A stretch of DNA of 64,000 nucleotides from Rhizobium leguminosarum bv. trifolii WSM1325 (lineage in GTDB: Bacteria > Pseudomonadota > Alphaproteobacteria > Rhizobiales > Rhizobiaceae), in NCBI GenBank assembly GCA_000023185.1, contig CP001626.1, positions 124,001 to 188,000 of the forward strand, in the 5' to 3' direction. Below are positions 33,796 through 41,441 of this stretch, piece after piece. Position 1 is the stretch's first letter; the number at the start of each line of letters is the position of its first letter. A program made the position numbers and the translations under genes. The notes under the pieces are model-generated. The model was not told the origin of the DNA, did no database searches, and saw only the letters and a list, made by a program, of their open reading frames with translations.

Positions 33796-33827
33796 AGGGC
33801 GCGGTTTGAACCGCGCCCTTTGCTTTT
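33796..33827 (+). terminator. Intrinsic terminator between sugar operon and cydX
   Basis: AGGGCGCGG (33796-33804), loop TTTGAA, CCGCGCCCT (33811-33819), then TTTGCTTTT. It ends the rightward sugar operon and sits directly at the stop codon of the opposing cydX. It is largely symmetric and can also act on the minus strand. Confidence 0.88.
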
Positions 33828-33950
33828 CTACTTAAGTGGCTCGGAAGCTTTTTTCCTGGCTGCGTCGTCCATCAGCTCATACCACATGGCGTTGAGGACG
33901 GCGAAGGCTGCGGCCAGCGGCAGGCCGAGGATCCATGCAAAATACCACAT
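33828..33950 (-). CDS. cydX: Cytochrome bd oxidase small subunit CydX
   Basis: A 40-residue single-pass membrane protein, MWYFAWILGLPLAAAFAVLN followed by AMWYELMDDAARKK, which is the YbgT/CydX signature (Trp-Tyr start, Gly-Leu-Pro in the helix, Trp-Tyr-Glu after it). CydX stabilises the heme-bearing CydAB core. ATG 33950 has GGGAG 8 bases upstream and lies 13 bases after the cydB stop. It is the last gene of the cyd operon. It is so short that automated gene calling often misses it. Confidence 0.93.
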   Translation of the reverse strand: MWYFAWILGLPLAAAFAVLNAMWYELMDDAARKKASEPLK

Positions 33951-33963
33951 CGTTTCGTCTCCC

Positions 33964-35118
33964 TCAGTAAGCGTGACTGTTCTTGTCGGTGATGGACTTC
34001 TCATCGACCTTGCCCCACAGAACCTTGTAGACCCAGGCTGTGTAGGCGAAGATGATCGGCAGGAAGATCGCCGTCACGACCAGCATGATGAACAGCGTCA
34101 TGTGGCTGGAGGATGCATCCCAGACCGTCAGGCTCGATCGCGGATCGAGCGAGGAGGGCAGGATGAACGGGAACATCGACAGGCCGACCGTCGAAATGAT
34201 ACCGAAGATCGCCACCTTGCTGAAGAGCAGCGTCATGACCTCGCGCCTTGCCCGCACGGCAATGAAGGCCAGTGCCGCGCCGACGAAGCCGAGGACCGGC
34301 GCGATGATCATCCACGAATGGGTGGTGTAGTTGGTCAGCCATGCGCCTTTCTCCAGCGCCACGGTCTTCAGCAGCGGATTGGAGGGGCCGATCGGGCTGA
34401 TATCGCTGGTGATGCGATAACCACCGACGCCGATCCACAGGAAGAGGCCACCGAGTGCGAAAAGCACGATCACGGCAAGGGCGGCGATGCTGCCATAGCT
34501 TCTGGCGCGCTCGGCGACCGGGCCACTCGACTTCAACACCAGCCAAGCCGCACCATGCATCGTCAGCATCGATAGGGAAAGCAAGCCACAGAGCAGCGCA
34601 TAGGGGTTGAGCAGGGCAAAGAACGAGCCCTCGTAGAAGATCCGCATATCGTCGGCAAAGCGGAAGGGTACGCCCTGCAGCACATTGCCGACGGCCACGC
34701 CGAAGATCAGCGACGGCACGAAACCGCCGACGAAGAGCGCCCAGTCCCAGCCGCTCCGCCAGCTGGCGCTTTCCCGCTTCGAACGATATTTGAAGCCGAC
34801 TGGGCGCAGGATGAGCGCGAAGAGGATCGCGAACATCGCCAGATAGAAGCCCGAGAAGGAGACCGCATAAAGCGGCGGCCAGGCGGCGAAGATGGCGCCG
34901 CCGCCGAGGATCAGCCAGACCTGGTTGCCCTCCCAGGTGGCGCCGATGGTGTTGATCGCCACGCGCCGTTCCGCATCGGTCCGGGCAACGAAAGGCAGAA
35001 GCGTGCCGACGCCGAGATCGAAGCCGCCGGTCGTCGCAAAAGCGATCAGCAGGATGCCGAGCAGCAGCCACCAGATGAGACGCAGGGTTTCATAGTCGAT
35101 GAGTTCGTGAAGGATCAT
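33964..35118 (-). CDS. cydB: Cytochrome bd ubiquinol oxidase subunit II
   Basis: Membrane subunit of 384 residues, eight or nine helices. ETLRLIWWLLLGILLIAFATTGGFDLGVG near the N-terminus (in two parts), TIGATWEGNQVWLILGGGAIFAAWP near residue 55-78 and the run of helices to the end are typical of CydB. It supports the cytochrome bd core of high oxygen affinity. It follows cydA with 6 bases between them and precedes cydX. Confidence 0.96.
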   Translation of the reverse strand: MILHELIDYETLRLIWWLLLGILLIAFATTGGFDLGVGTLLPFVARTDAERRVAINTIGATWEGNQVWLILGGGAIFAAWPPLYAVSFSGFYLAMFAILFALILRPVGFKYRSKRESASWRSGWDWALFVGGFVPSLIFGVAVGNVLQGVPFRFADDMRIFYEGSFFALLNPYALLCGLLSLSMLTMHGAAWLVLKSSGPVAERARSYGSIAALAVIVLFALGGLFLWIGVGGYRITSDISPIGPSNPLLKTVALEKGAWLTNYTTHSWMIIAPVLGFVGAALAFIAVRARREVMTLLFSKVAIFGIISTVGLSMFPFILPSSLDPRSSLTVWDASSSHMTLFIMLVVTAIFLPIIFAYTAWVYKVLWGKVDEKSITDKNSHAY

Positions 35119-35124
35119 GGCAGG

Positions 35125-36705
35125 TCACTCCGCGGCCGGGACGAGGGTTTCGGAAATCAGAATCGCTTCCGGCTCGTCATCCGGCTCCGGTCCTTGCTTG
35201 ATCGCCTTGATCATCAGGCCCATCTCGATGACAATCAACACGGTATAAAGTGCGCCAAAACCGATGATGGTCAGAAGCACGGTGCCAGCGCCGAGGCTGG
35301 AGACGGCGGCGGCCGTCGGCAGCACACCTTCGATCACCCAGGGCTGGCGGCCGAACTCGGCGACGACCCAGCCGAGTTCAATGGCAACCCAGGGCAGCGG
35401 GATCGCCAGCACGGCGATCCTGAGAAGCAGCGGATATTTGTCGAGGTGGCGGCGCGCCGACAGCCAGAAGAAGGTGGCGGTCAGCAGGATGAAGAAGATG
35501 CCGAGGCCGACCATGATGCGGAAAGACCAGAAGAGCGTCGGTACGTGCGGGATCGTATCACGCGCGGCCTGAACGATCTGCTCGTCGCTCGCCTGGCGCG
35601 GATCGTCGACATAGCGCTTCAGCAGAAGAGCGTAGCCCAGATCATGGCCGAGATCCTCGAAGGAAGTACGCACTTCCTGCGCAACCTGACCCTGTGCCGG
35701 TACTGCACGGATCTGCATCAGCGCGTCATAAGCCTTGATGCCGTCGCGGATCCGGGTTTCGGCCTGCTGTTCGAGCTTGTCGATGCCGGGGATTTCGGTC
35801 GTCAGCGAGCGCGTGCCGATCAGGCCCATGACCCAAGGAATGTGCACGGCAAAATGCGTTTCGCGCGCCTCCTGGTCGGGGAAGCCAAAGGCGGTGAAGG
35901 CCGCCGGCGCCGGTTCCGTCTTCCACATGCCCTCGATTGCCGCGAGCTTCATCTTCTGGTTCTCAGTGGCGAGATAACCGCTCTCGTCGCCAAGCACGAC
36001 GACTGATAGAGCCGAAGCGAGACCGAAGGAGGCGGCGACCGTCATCGAACGCTTGGCAAGCTCGATATGTCGACCCTTGAGGATATACCAGGCAGAAACA
36101 CCGAGCACGAAGATCGAGGCGCAGACATAGCCCGCCGACACGGTGTGGACGAATTTCGCCTGGGCAACGGGGTTGAAGACCACGTCGAAGAAGCTTGTGA
36201 TCTCCATGCGCATCGTCTGCGGATTGAGCGCCGATCCCACAGGGTTCTGCATCCAGCCATTGGCAATCAGGATCCAGAGGGCAGAAAAGTTCGAGCCCAG
36301 CGCCACCGCCCAGGTGGCGACCAGATGGCCGACCTTTGACAGCTTGTCCCAGCCGAAGAAGAACAGCCCGACGAAGGTCGCCTCGAGGAAAAAGGCCATC
36401 AGGCCTTCGATCGCCAACGGCGCACCAAAGATGTCGCCGACATAATAGCTGTAATAGCTCCAGTTCATGCCGAACTGGAACTCCATGACGATGCCGGTGG
36501 CGACGCCGATTACGAAATTGATGCCGAACAACGTGCCCCAGAATTTTGTCATCTGCCGCCAGATCTGGCGGCCAGTCATGACATAGACGGTTTCCATGAT
36601 CGCCAAGAGCACGGACAGGCCGAGCGTCAAGGGCACGAACAGGAAGTGGTAAAGCGCCGTCAGCGCGAATTGGAAGCGCGAAAGTGCTACGATATCTAGT
36701 TCCAT
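35125..36705 (-). CDS. cydA: Cytochrome bd ubiquinol oxidase subunit I
   Basis: Heme-bearing subunit of 526 residues. His20 in LTALYHFLFVPLTLG corresponds to the heme b595 ligand. FFLEATFVGLFFFGWDKLSK near residue 105 contains the Glu and Lys expected near the heme site; FVHTVSAGYV near 190 carries the heme b558 histidine; the Q-loop region follows, and GRQPWVIEGVLPT near 440 is typical. I use ATG 36705 (MELDIVALSR), not the in-frame codon 21 bases upstream. It oxidises quinol and reduces O2 at low oxygen, useful in symbiosis and microaerobic soil. Seventy-five bases separate it from cydC. Confidence 0.96.
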   Translation of the reverse strand: MELDIVALSRFQFALTALYHFLFVPLTLGLSVLLAIMETVYVMTGRQIWRQMTKFWGTLFGINFVIGVATGIVMEFQFGMNWSYYSYYVGDIFGAPLAIEGLMAFFLEATFVGLFFFGWDKLSKVGHLVATWAVALGSNFSALWILIANGWMQNPVGSALNPQTMRMEITSFFDVVFNPVAQAKFVHTVSAGYVCASIFVLGVSAWYILKGRHIELAKRSMTVAASFGLASALSVVVLGDESGYLATENQKMKLAAIEGMWKTEPAPAAFTAFGFPDQEARETHFAVHIPWVMGLIGTRSLTTEIPGIDKLEQQAETRIRDGIKAYDALMQIRAVPAQGQVAQEVRTSFEDLGHDLGYALLLKRYVDDPRQASDEQIVQAARDTIPHVPTLFWSFRIMVGLGIFFILLTATFFWLSARRHLDKYPLLLRIAVLAIPLPWVAIELGWVVAEFGRQPWVIEGVLPTAAAVSSLGAGTVLLTIIGFGALYTVLIVIEMGLMIKAIKQGPEPDDEPEAILISETLVPAAE

Positions 36706-36780
36706 TGTCTTCTCCCACGGTCCCACGGGGTACAGGGCGTTCCTCAGCGCCGACCGGCGCGTGAGGGCATGCGGTCTCGC

Positions 36781-38472
36781 TCAGTCCGGCCGAAGCCGGT
36801 CGAGCGCCTTTTCGAACGCCGCCTCTCCGCGGCGAGAAACCTCTGTGATGCGACCGCCTTCGATAATGGCGATGCGGTCTGCGATCGCCGCCTCGCGGCG
36901 GATATGCGTGGCGATCACCAGCGAGCGTCCCGGCGCCATTGCCGACAGACGGCAGAGCACGTCGCGGGCGGTGACGCCATCGAGGCCCTCGGTCGGCTCG
37001 TCGAGTAGCCAGAGCGGCGTGTCGCGCAGGAAGAGCCGGGCCAGTGCCAGCCGGCGCGATTGGCCGCCGGAAAGGCCGAGCCCGCCTTCGCCGAGCCGCG
37101 TATCGAGCCCCCGCGGCATGGCCTCGATATCGGCAAGCAGGCCGGCGGCGGCAAGCGCTTCGCGAAGCCGGGCCTCGCTCGCATCCGTGTTCGCAAGGAG
37201 CAGGTTGCCGCGCAGGCTGTCCTCAAAAAGTTCCGTCCGTTGCGTCAGCAGCGTCGCCGTCATCGCGGCAACGTCTCCCGTCCTTGCCGGTAATTCACCG
37301 GAAAGCAGAGCAAGCAGGCTCGACTTGCCGGCGCCGCTGCTGCCGATGACGGCGAGGCGTTCGCCCGGTTGAAGCGCGAGATCGATGCCTTGGAGCGCCG
37401 GCACGGCGGAGTTTTCATGGAAGGCTGACCCACCAGTCAGCGAAAAAACGCATCCTGGTGACGGCACCGCCAATGGTTCGGGTGTCGCCGCGACGGCAAG
37501 CCGCGGCGCGATGCGCCTTGCCGCAAGCAACGTCCGCCCGAGTTCCAGTGCGCCACGGCGGAGCGCTGCGAAGGGTTCGGTCGCGGCGAAGGCGACCAAC
37601 AGGCCGAATGCGGCGACCGGGGCAGTGATGGTCTTCGTTTCCGCAAGTACGGCAAGGGCAAGCAGCGATCCTGTCAGCAGCAAGGTCGAGACGAGGCCGA
37701 AGCCAAATGTCAGGCCGGTCTCGACGCGGTTCAACTGGTCGTCGGCGCGGGCAGAGTAAGCATCGGCCGCAGCGATGGTACCTGTCTGCGCGGCAAGCCG
37801 GCCGGCCATCAGCAGATCGGTCTGGCCGGCAACGAGATCGATCGTCCGCGACCGCAACGCCTCGATGCCGTGGGCGCGTCTGCGGGCATGTTTGCTCGCC
37901 GCCCGCCCGGCGATGACAGGCAGCCCGAGGCCGGCACCGGCGAGAAAAAGGCCGAAGCACAGGCCGAACAGGGAATGCATCAGCCCCAGCACTACGCTTG
38001 CCGCCAGTGCTGCACCGATCGCCACCGCAGCCGGCACGAGGATGCGCAGGTAGAGGGAATCGAGCGCATCGATATCGGCCGTCAGCCGGAAGAGCAGCCG
38101 TGCGGGACGATGTGACAGCGCGCGAGCCGCACCCGGTTCGGCAAAGCCACGAAACAGCCTTTCGCGCAGGGCGGCGAGCACGCCGAGCGTTGCGTCATGG
38201 GTCGCAAGCCTTTCGCCGTAGCGCGCGGCCGTACGGACAATGGCAAGCAGGCGGATGCCGGCTGAGGGCGCAAAGACGTCGAAGGTGATGACGGCAGCGG
38301 CCGAAAGGCCGGCGAGTGAGGTGGCGGTGATGAACCAGCCGGACAGGCCGAGCAGGGCGATGCCGGCGGTTACCGTCGCTGCCGAAAGTGCTGCGCCAAG
38401 CAGCAGCGCACGCCGGCGTTCGGCAAGGAACAGATGCAGAATCGGCTTGAGGTCTGCAGCAAATCCGCTCAT
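36781..38472 (-). CDS. cydC: Thiol/heme exporter ABC subunit CydC
   Basis: Fused membrane-ATPase half transporter of 563 residues; with CydD it exports cysteine/glutathione and is needed for cytochrome bd assembly. Six helices in residues 20-300 precede the ATPase domain: Walker A IGSSGAGKSSL near 365, signature LSGGQSRRLALARLF near 465, Walker B LWLLDEPTEGLDG near 485, switch His in VIATHIRRE. The start at ATG 38472 (MSGFAADLKP) overlaps the cydD stop by 4 bases. The open frame extends upstream but antisense-like. Confidence 0.93.
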   Translation of the reverse strand: MSGFAADLKPILHLFLAERRRALLLGAALSAATVTAGIALLGLSGWFITATSLAGLSAAAVITFDVFAPSAGIRLLAIVRTAARYGERLATHDATLGVLAALRERLFRGFAEPGAARALSHRPARLLFRLTADIDALDSLYLRILVPAAVAIGAALAASVVLGLMHSLFGLCFGLFLAGAGLGLPVIAGRAASKHARRRAHGIEALRSRTIDLVAGQTDLLMAGRLAAQTGTIAAADAYSARADDQLNRVETGLTFGFGLVSTLLLTGSLLALAVLAETKTITAPVAAFGLLVAFAATEPFAALRRGALELGRTLLAARRIAPRLAVAATPEPLAVPSPGCVFSLTGGSAFHENSAVPALQGIDLALQPGERLAVIGSSGAGKSSLLALLSGELPARTGDVAAMTATLLTQRTELFEDSLRGNLLLANTDASEARLREALAAAGLLADIEAMPRGLDTRLGEGGLGLSGGQSRRLALARLFLRDTPLWLLDEPTEGLDGVTARDVLCRLSAMAPGRSLVIATHIRREAAIADRIAIIEGGRITEVSRRGEAAFEKALDRLRPD

Positions 38473-40214
38473 TCGGCGGCCTCCCTCATAACGATGTCGG
38501 CATCGACGCGCATGGTGCGATGCATGCGGGCGGCAAGCAGCGGATCGTGGGTCGCAACAATAAGGGTGCGGCCCCTGGCGAGCAAAAGCAGGCTCTCGGT
38601 CACCTCGGCGGCGGTAGTAGCGTCGAGATGTGCGGTCGGCTCGTCGGCCAGGATAATCCGGAGATGCGGATTGCAGGCCGCCCGCGCAATCGCAAGCCGC
38701 AGCGCCTCGCCGCCGGAAAGCCCGATCCCGCCTTCGCCGAGCGGCCGGTTGCCATAGGCGGCGGCGACTTTTCCGAGCCTGGCGGCGTCGAGCGCATCCG
38801 TCACGTCGTCGCGCAGGATACCAGGCCTGCCGAGTGCGACATTGCCGGCGATGGTGCCGGCAAAAATATGCGGTCGCTGGCCGATCCATGCCATGCTGGC
38901 CCGCAAGGCATGGGTGCTGTCATCCACAAGTTCGACGCCGCCGATGATGATGCATCCGCCGGTGCAGGGCGCTAGTCCTGAAATCAGCGAAAGAAGCGTC
39001 GACTTGCCGGAACCGCTGGCGCCGAGAAGCGCCAGATGTTCGCCGGCGGTGATATCGAGGTTGAAACCGTCAAGGATCAACGGTTCGCCGGCGTCGTAGC
39101 GAAAATCGACATTCTCAAGGCGGATGGACGGCGCTTCGACGACGGCAGATACCGCCGGCGCGACGTCGGCTGCTCCTCGAATGGACAGGCGGCCGGCAGC
39201 GAGGGCGTCCAGGGCCTTCAGCGCCGCCTCGCCGGCCGCCCGATCGTGCCAGACAGCGGAGAGTTCGCGCAGGGGCTCGAAGAAGGCCGGTGCGAGCAGC
39301 AGGATGAACAGTCCCTCGGTCAGGTCGAGCCGGCCCACCCAAGTGCCGAAGCGAATTTCGCCGAGCAGGCTGAAACCGACATAGACGGCAATCATCGCCA
39401 CGCCGAGTGCGGCGAAAAGCTCGAGCACCGCCGAGGAGAGAAAGGCGATCTTCAGCACCGCCATGGTGCGCGTACGCAGCGACTCCGCCTCCCGACGCAG
39501 CCGTAGCGCCGTTGCATCGACTGCGTCGAGTGCACGGATGGTCGCCAGTCCGCGCAGCTGATCGAGCAGGAAGCCGTTGAGGCCACCGGTGGCGACGAGC
39601 TGTTTTTCGCTGGCCGCCTGGGCGCGCCAGCCGATCAGCGCCATGAAGATCGGGATCAGCGGCGCGGCAAACAGCAAAACCAGTGCGGCAATCCAGGAGA
39701 CCGGAAGGATGAAGGCAAGGATGACGAGCGGCACAAGGCTCGCCTTCATGCGCGCCGGCTGGAATCGGGCGAGGTAGGGCACGATCAGTTCGGCCTGTTC
39801 GCCAATGACGCTTGCGGCTTTGCCGGAGGCAGGTCGGCCGCGATCGACCGGCGACGACATGGAAAGTGCCGCGACGGCGATCTGCCGCCTGCGGCTGAGT
39901 TCGGCGCGGGCGGCTTGAAAAGCCAGGCGGCCGCCGACTGCGTCGAGACAGCTTCTTGCAAATCCGAGGACGAGGATGCCGAGGGCTGGCCAGAGAACGT
40001 CATGCAATCCGCCGCCATCGGCGATGCGGCCGACCGAGACGGCCAGCAACCCGGCCTGCGGGATCCAGACGGCAGCGGCCAGCGACTGCAGCATCGCCGC
40101 TCTGCGCAGCCCGCCTTTCGCATCATCTGGGCCGGTGACAGGCGAGACTATATCGCCGTCCGGCAGCGGCTCGGCCTCTTGTCTGTCCTTCGCGTCGAAG
40201 AAAGCAGTGCCCAT
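38469..40214 (-). CDS. cydD: Thiol/heme exporter ABC subunit CydD
   Basis: Partner half transporter of 581 residues. Helices occupy about 50-330 (LVPLVILAFILPVSWIAALV). The ATPase has Walker A LGASGSGKSTLL near 385, signature LSGGEALRLAIARAA near 485, Walker B IILADEPTAHLDATT near 505. The first 25 residues (DAKDRQEAEPLPDG) are charged, and CydD usually has some such lead. It begins 4 bases after the regulator gene ends, so the regulator, cydDC and cydABX are probably one mRNA. Confidence 0.93.
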   Translation of the reverse strand: MGTAFFDAKDRQEAEPLPDGDIVSPVTGPDDAKGGLRRAAMLQSLAAAVWIPQAGLLAVSVGRIADGGGLHDVLWPALGILVLGFARSCLDAVGGRLAFQAARAELSRRRQIAVAALSMSSPVDRGRPASGKAASVIGEQAELIVPYLARFQPARMKASLVPLVILAFILPVSWIAALVLLFAAPLIPIFMALIGWRAQAASEKQLVATGGLNGFLLDQLRGLATIRALDAVDATALRLRREAESLRTRTMAVLKIAFLSSAVLELFAALGVAMIAVYVGFSLLGEIRFGTWVGRLDLTEGLFILLLAPAFFEPLRELSAVWHDRAAGEAALKALDALAAGRLSIRGAADVAPAVSAVVEAPSIRLENVDFRYDAGEPLILDGFNLDITAGEHLALLGASGSGKSTLLSLISGLAPCTGGCIIIGGVELVDDSTHALRASMAWIGQRPHIFAGTIAGNVALGRPGILRDDVTDALDAARLGKVAAAYGNRPLGEGGIGLSGGEALRLAIARAACNPHLRIILADEPTAHLDATTAAEVTESLLLLARGRTLIVATHDPLLAARMHRTMRVDADIVMREAAE

Positions 40215-40218
40215 GGCG

Positions 40219-40797
40219 CTAACTCCTGTTCGCAGGATTCGGCCGGCGGCTGCGGCCGAGCGAAACGACCCGGTCCTTGGCCTCCAGAAGCTTGGTCACT
40301 TTCGCGCCGAGCGAGAGTAGCGTTGCAAGCCTTTCTGTTTCAAGTTGTTTTACGTCGTCATACCAATGCGTCAGTTGCTCGATCAGCGTGTGCATCTCGC
40401 TCATGCGCTGCTGCGCATGGCGTTCGGCTTCGCTGGCCGGCCGCTGCATCAGGATCTCACGCAAAACCGACAGCGTCGGATCGACTTCACGCTTCTTTCG
40501 CTCCTCGGCAAGCGTCCTCAATATCTGCCAGACATCATCAGGCGTGGTGAAGAAGTCGCGGCGATCGTCTGGCTTGTGTTTCAGGATGACGAGGTTCCAG
40601 GCCTGCAGTTCGCGCAGGCTCATCGACACATTGGAGCGCGAGATGCCGAGTGACTCGGCGATCTCCTCGGCGCAGACCGGCGCCGGCGAAACGAAGAGCA
40701 AAGCATAGATCTGGCCGACCGTGCGGTTGATTCCCCAGCGCGATCCCATTTCGCCGAAATGGAGAACGAAGGACTGAACGAGAGGCGGAAGATTCAT
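40219..40797 (-). CDS. GbsR/MarR-family transcriptional regulator of the cyd operon
   Basis: A 192-residue winged-helix protein. PLVQSFVLHFGEMGSRWGINRTVGQIYALLF at residues 4-34 (in parts) and AEEIAESLGISRSNVSMSLRELQ near 40-62 are the GbsR/MarR-type HTH. The C-terminal half is long and helical, with KRREVDPT-like charge and a coiled-coil tendency from residue 110 to the end, suited to dimerisation. I start at ATG 40797 (MNLPPLVQ). It lies first in the cyd operon and is preceded by a palindrome overlapping the promoter, so it likely represses its own operon. The signal is unknown. Confidence 0.85.
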   Translation of the reverse strand: MNLPPLVQSFVLHFGEMGSRWGINRTVGQIYALLFVSPAPVCAEEIAESLGISRSNVSMSLRELQAWNLVILKHKPDDRRDFFTTPDDVWQILRTLAEERKKREVDPTLSVLREILMQRPASEAERHAQQRMSEMHTLIEQLTHWYDDVKQLETERLATLLSLGAKVTKLLEAKDRVVSLGRSRRPNPANRS

Positions 40798-40816
40798 GGT
40801 CGTTTCCGTTGCGTCT

Positions 40817-40870
40817 GTGATTTCAGAAATTTCTGAAATCACTATACTGACTTTCGCGTCTCGCCGGCAA
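40817..40870 (-). promoter_or_regulatory. cyd operon promoter with perfect 26-bp palindromic operator
   Basis: A perfect 26-bp inverted repeat, GTGATTTCAGAAA followed by its mirror TTTCTGAAATCAC, covers 40817-40842. On the minus strand TTGCCG (-35, 40865-40870) and TATAGT (-10, 40841-40846) are 18 bases apart, placing the start near 40834 inside the palindrome. A dimeric regulator bound here would block the polymerase. The first gene encodes a GbsR/MarR protein, its likely ligand. Confidence 0.8.
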
Positions 40871-40921
40871 TCGGCAAGGCAGGCCTGCGTCAATTTGGAT
40901 GTCCGTTCGTTGATGGTGGGC

Positions 40922-41027
40922 TAAAGCGCGTCACGTTCAATCGGATTCATGCGACGCGATTTAGTCTTTGTTTTAATGCATGTTGTTATCCCAAAACCGC
41001 TGCACATTTTTGGGCGACATGCAGTAG
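40922..41027. repeat. Palindromic repeat, copy B
   Basis: Starts TAAAGCGCGTCACG and ends CGACATGCAGTAG, with AAAACCGCTGCACATTTTT inside. It is the same family as 43496-43603 (same orientation) and 47571-47676 (opposite), differing at scattered positions. The 640-base gap between the cyd regulator and DUF3604 contains it. Confidence 0.75.
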
Positions 41028-41054
41028 ATATAGCCGGGTGCGGCGCAGGCCGAT

Positions 41055-41068
41055 TTGACTTGGATCAA
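41055..41068. promoter_or_regulatory. Anaerobox-like site (FNR/FixK)
   Basis: TTGACTTGGATCAA matches the FNR/FixK consensus TTGAT-N4-ATCAA at all but one half-site base. It is also part of a perfect GACTTG-GAT-CAAGTC palindrome. It lies 258 bases upstream of the cyd regulator start on one side and 374 bases before the DUF3604 gene on the other. No promoter is placed correctly next to it, so activity is uncertain. Confidence 0.4.
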
Positions 41069-41441
41069 GTCTACAGCACTTGCAGCGATGGCGCAGAATC
41101 GCTCGGCAATGCGCGGTGGATGCCGAGCGTTCTGGTTGGATCGTAATGTCTTGGTGGCTTTACTTCCTGATTTCAATTGAAGCCGTAAGCCCGAAGTGGT
41201 TATCGAGGCGCACCGCCTTGAGATTGTTCCCACAATGTTTCCGTGATGTACTTTACATATTGCTAAAGTAGTGTTCAGCTAACCTCGGGGATCAATCCCG
41301 CCGGGATGGCCACGCAAACAGACTTACATATACATTTCTGTTTCGAATAGCTTCGCTCAAGGCTCGGCAATACACCCTCAGCCATCGGGCCGCAGGTGCA
41401 ACAGAATACGCAGCTGTTGATTTCAATGGAGGGTATTCGCA
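41069..41441. other. Gene-free leader before the DUF3604 gene
   Basis: AT-richer than surroundings, with no reading frame that has a ribosome site and recognisable product. A GGAGGG ribosome site lies about 8 bases before the DUF3604 ATG at 41442. Nothing else is recognised. Confidence 0.4.

Noticed and set aside
40973..41233. Minus-strand ORF of 86 codons beside the anaerobox
   Set aside because: It starts in repeat sequence, has no ribosome site and no recognisable product.
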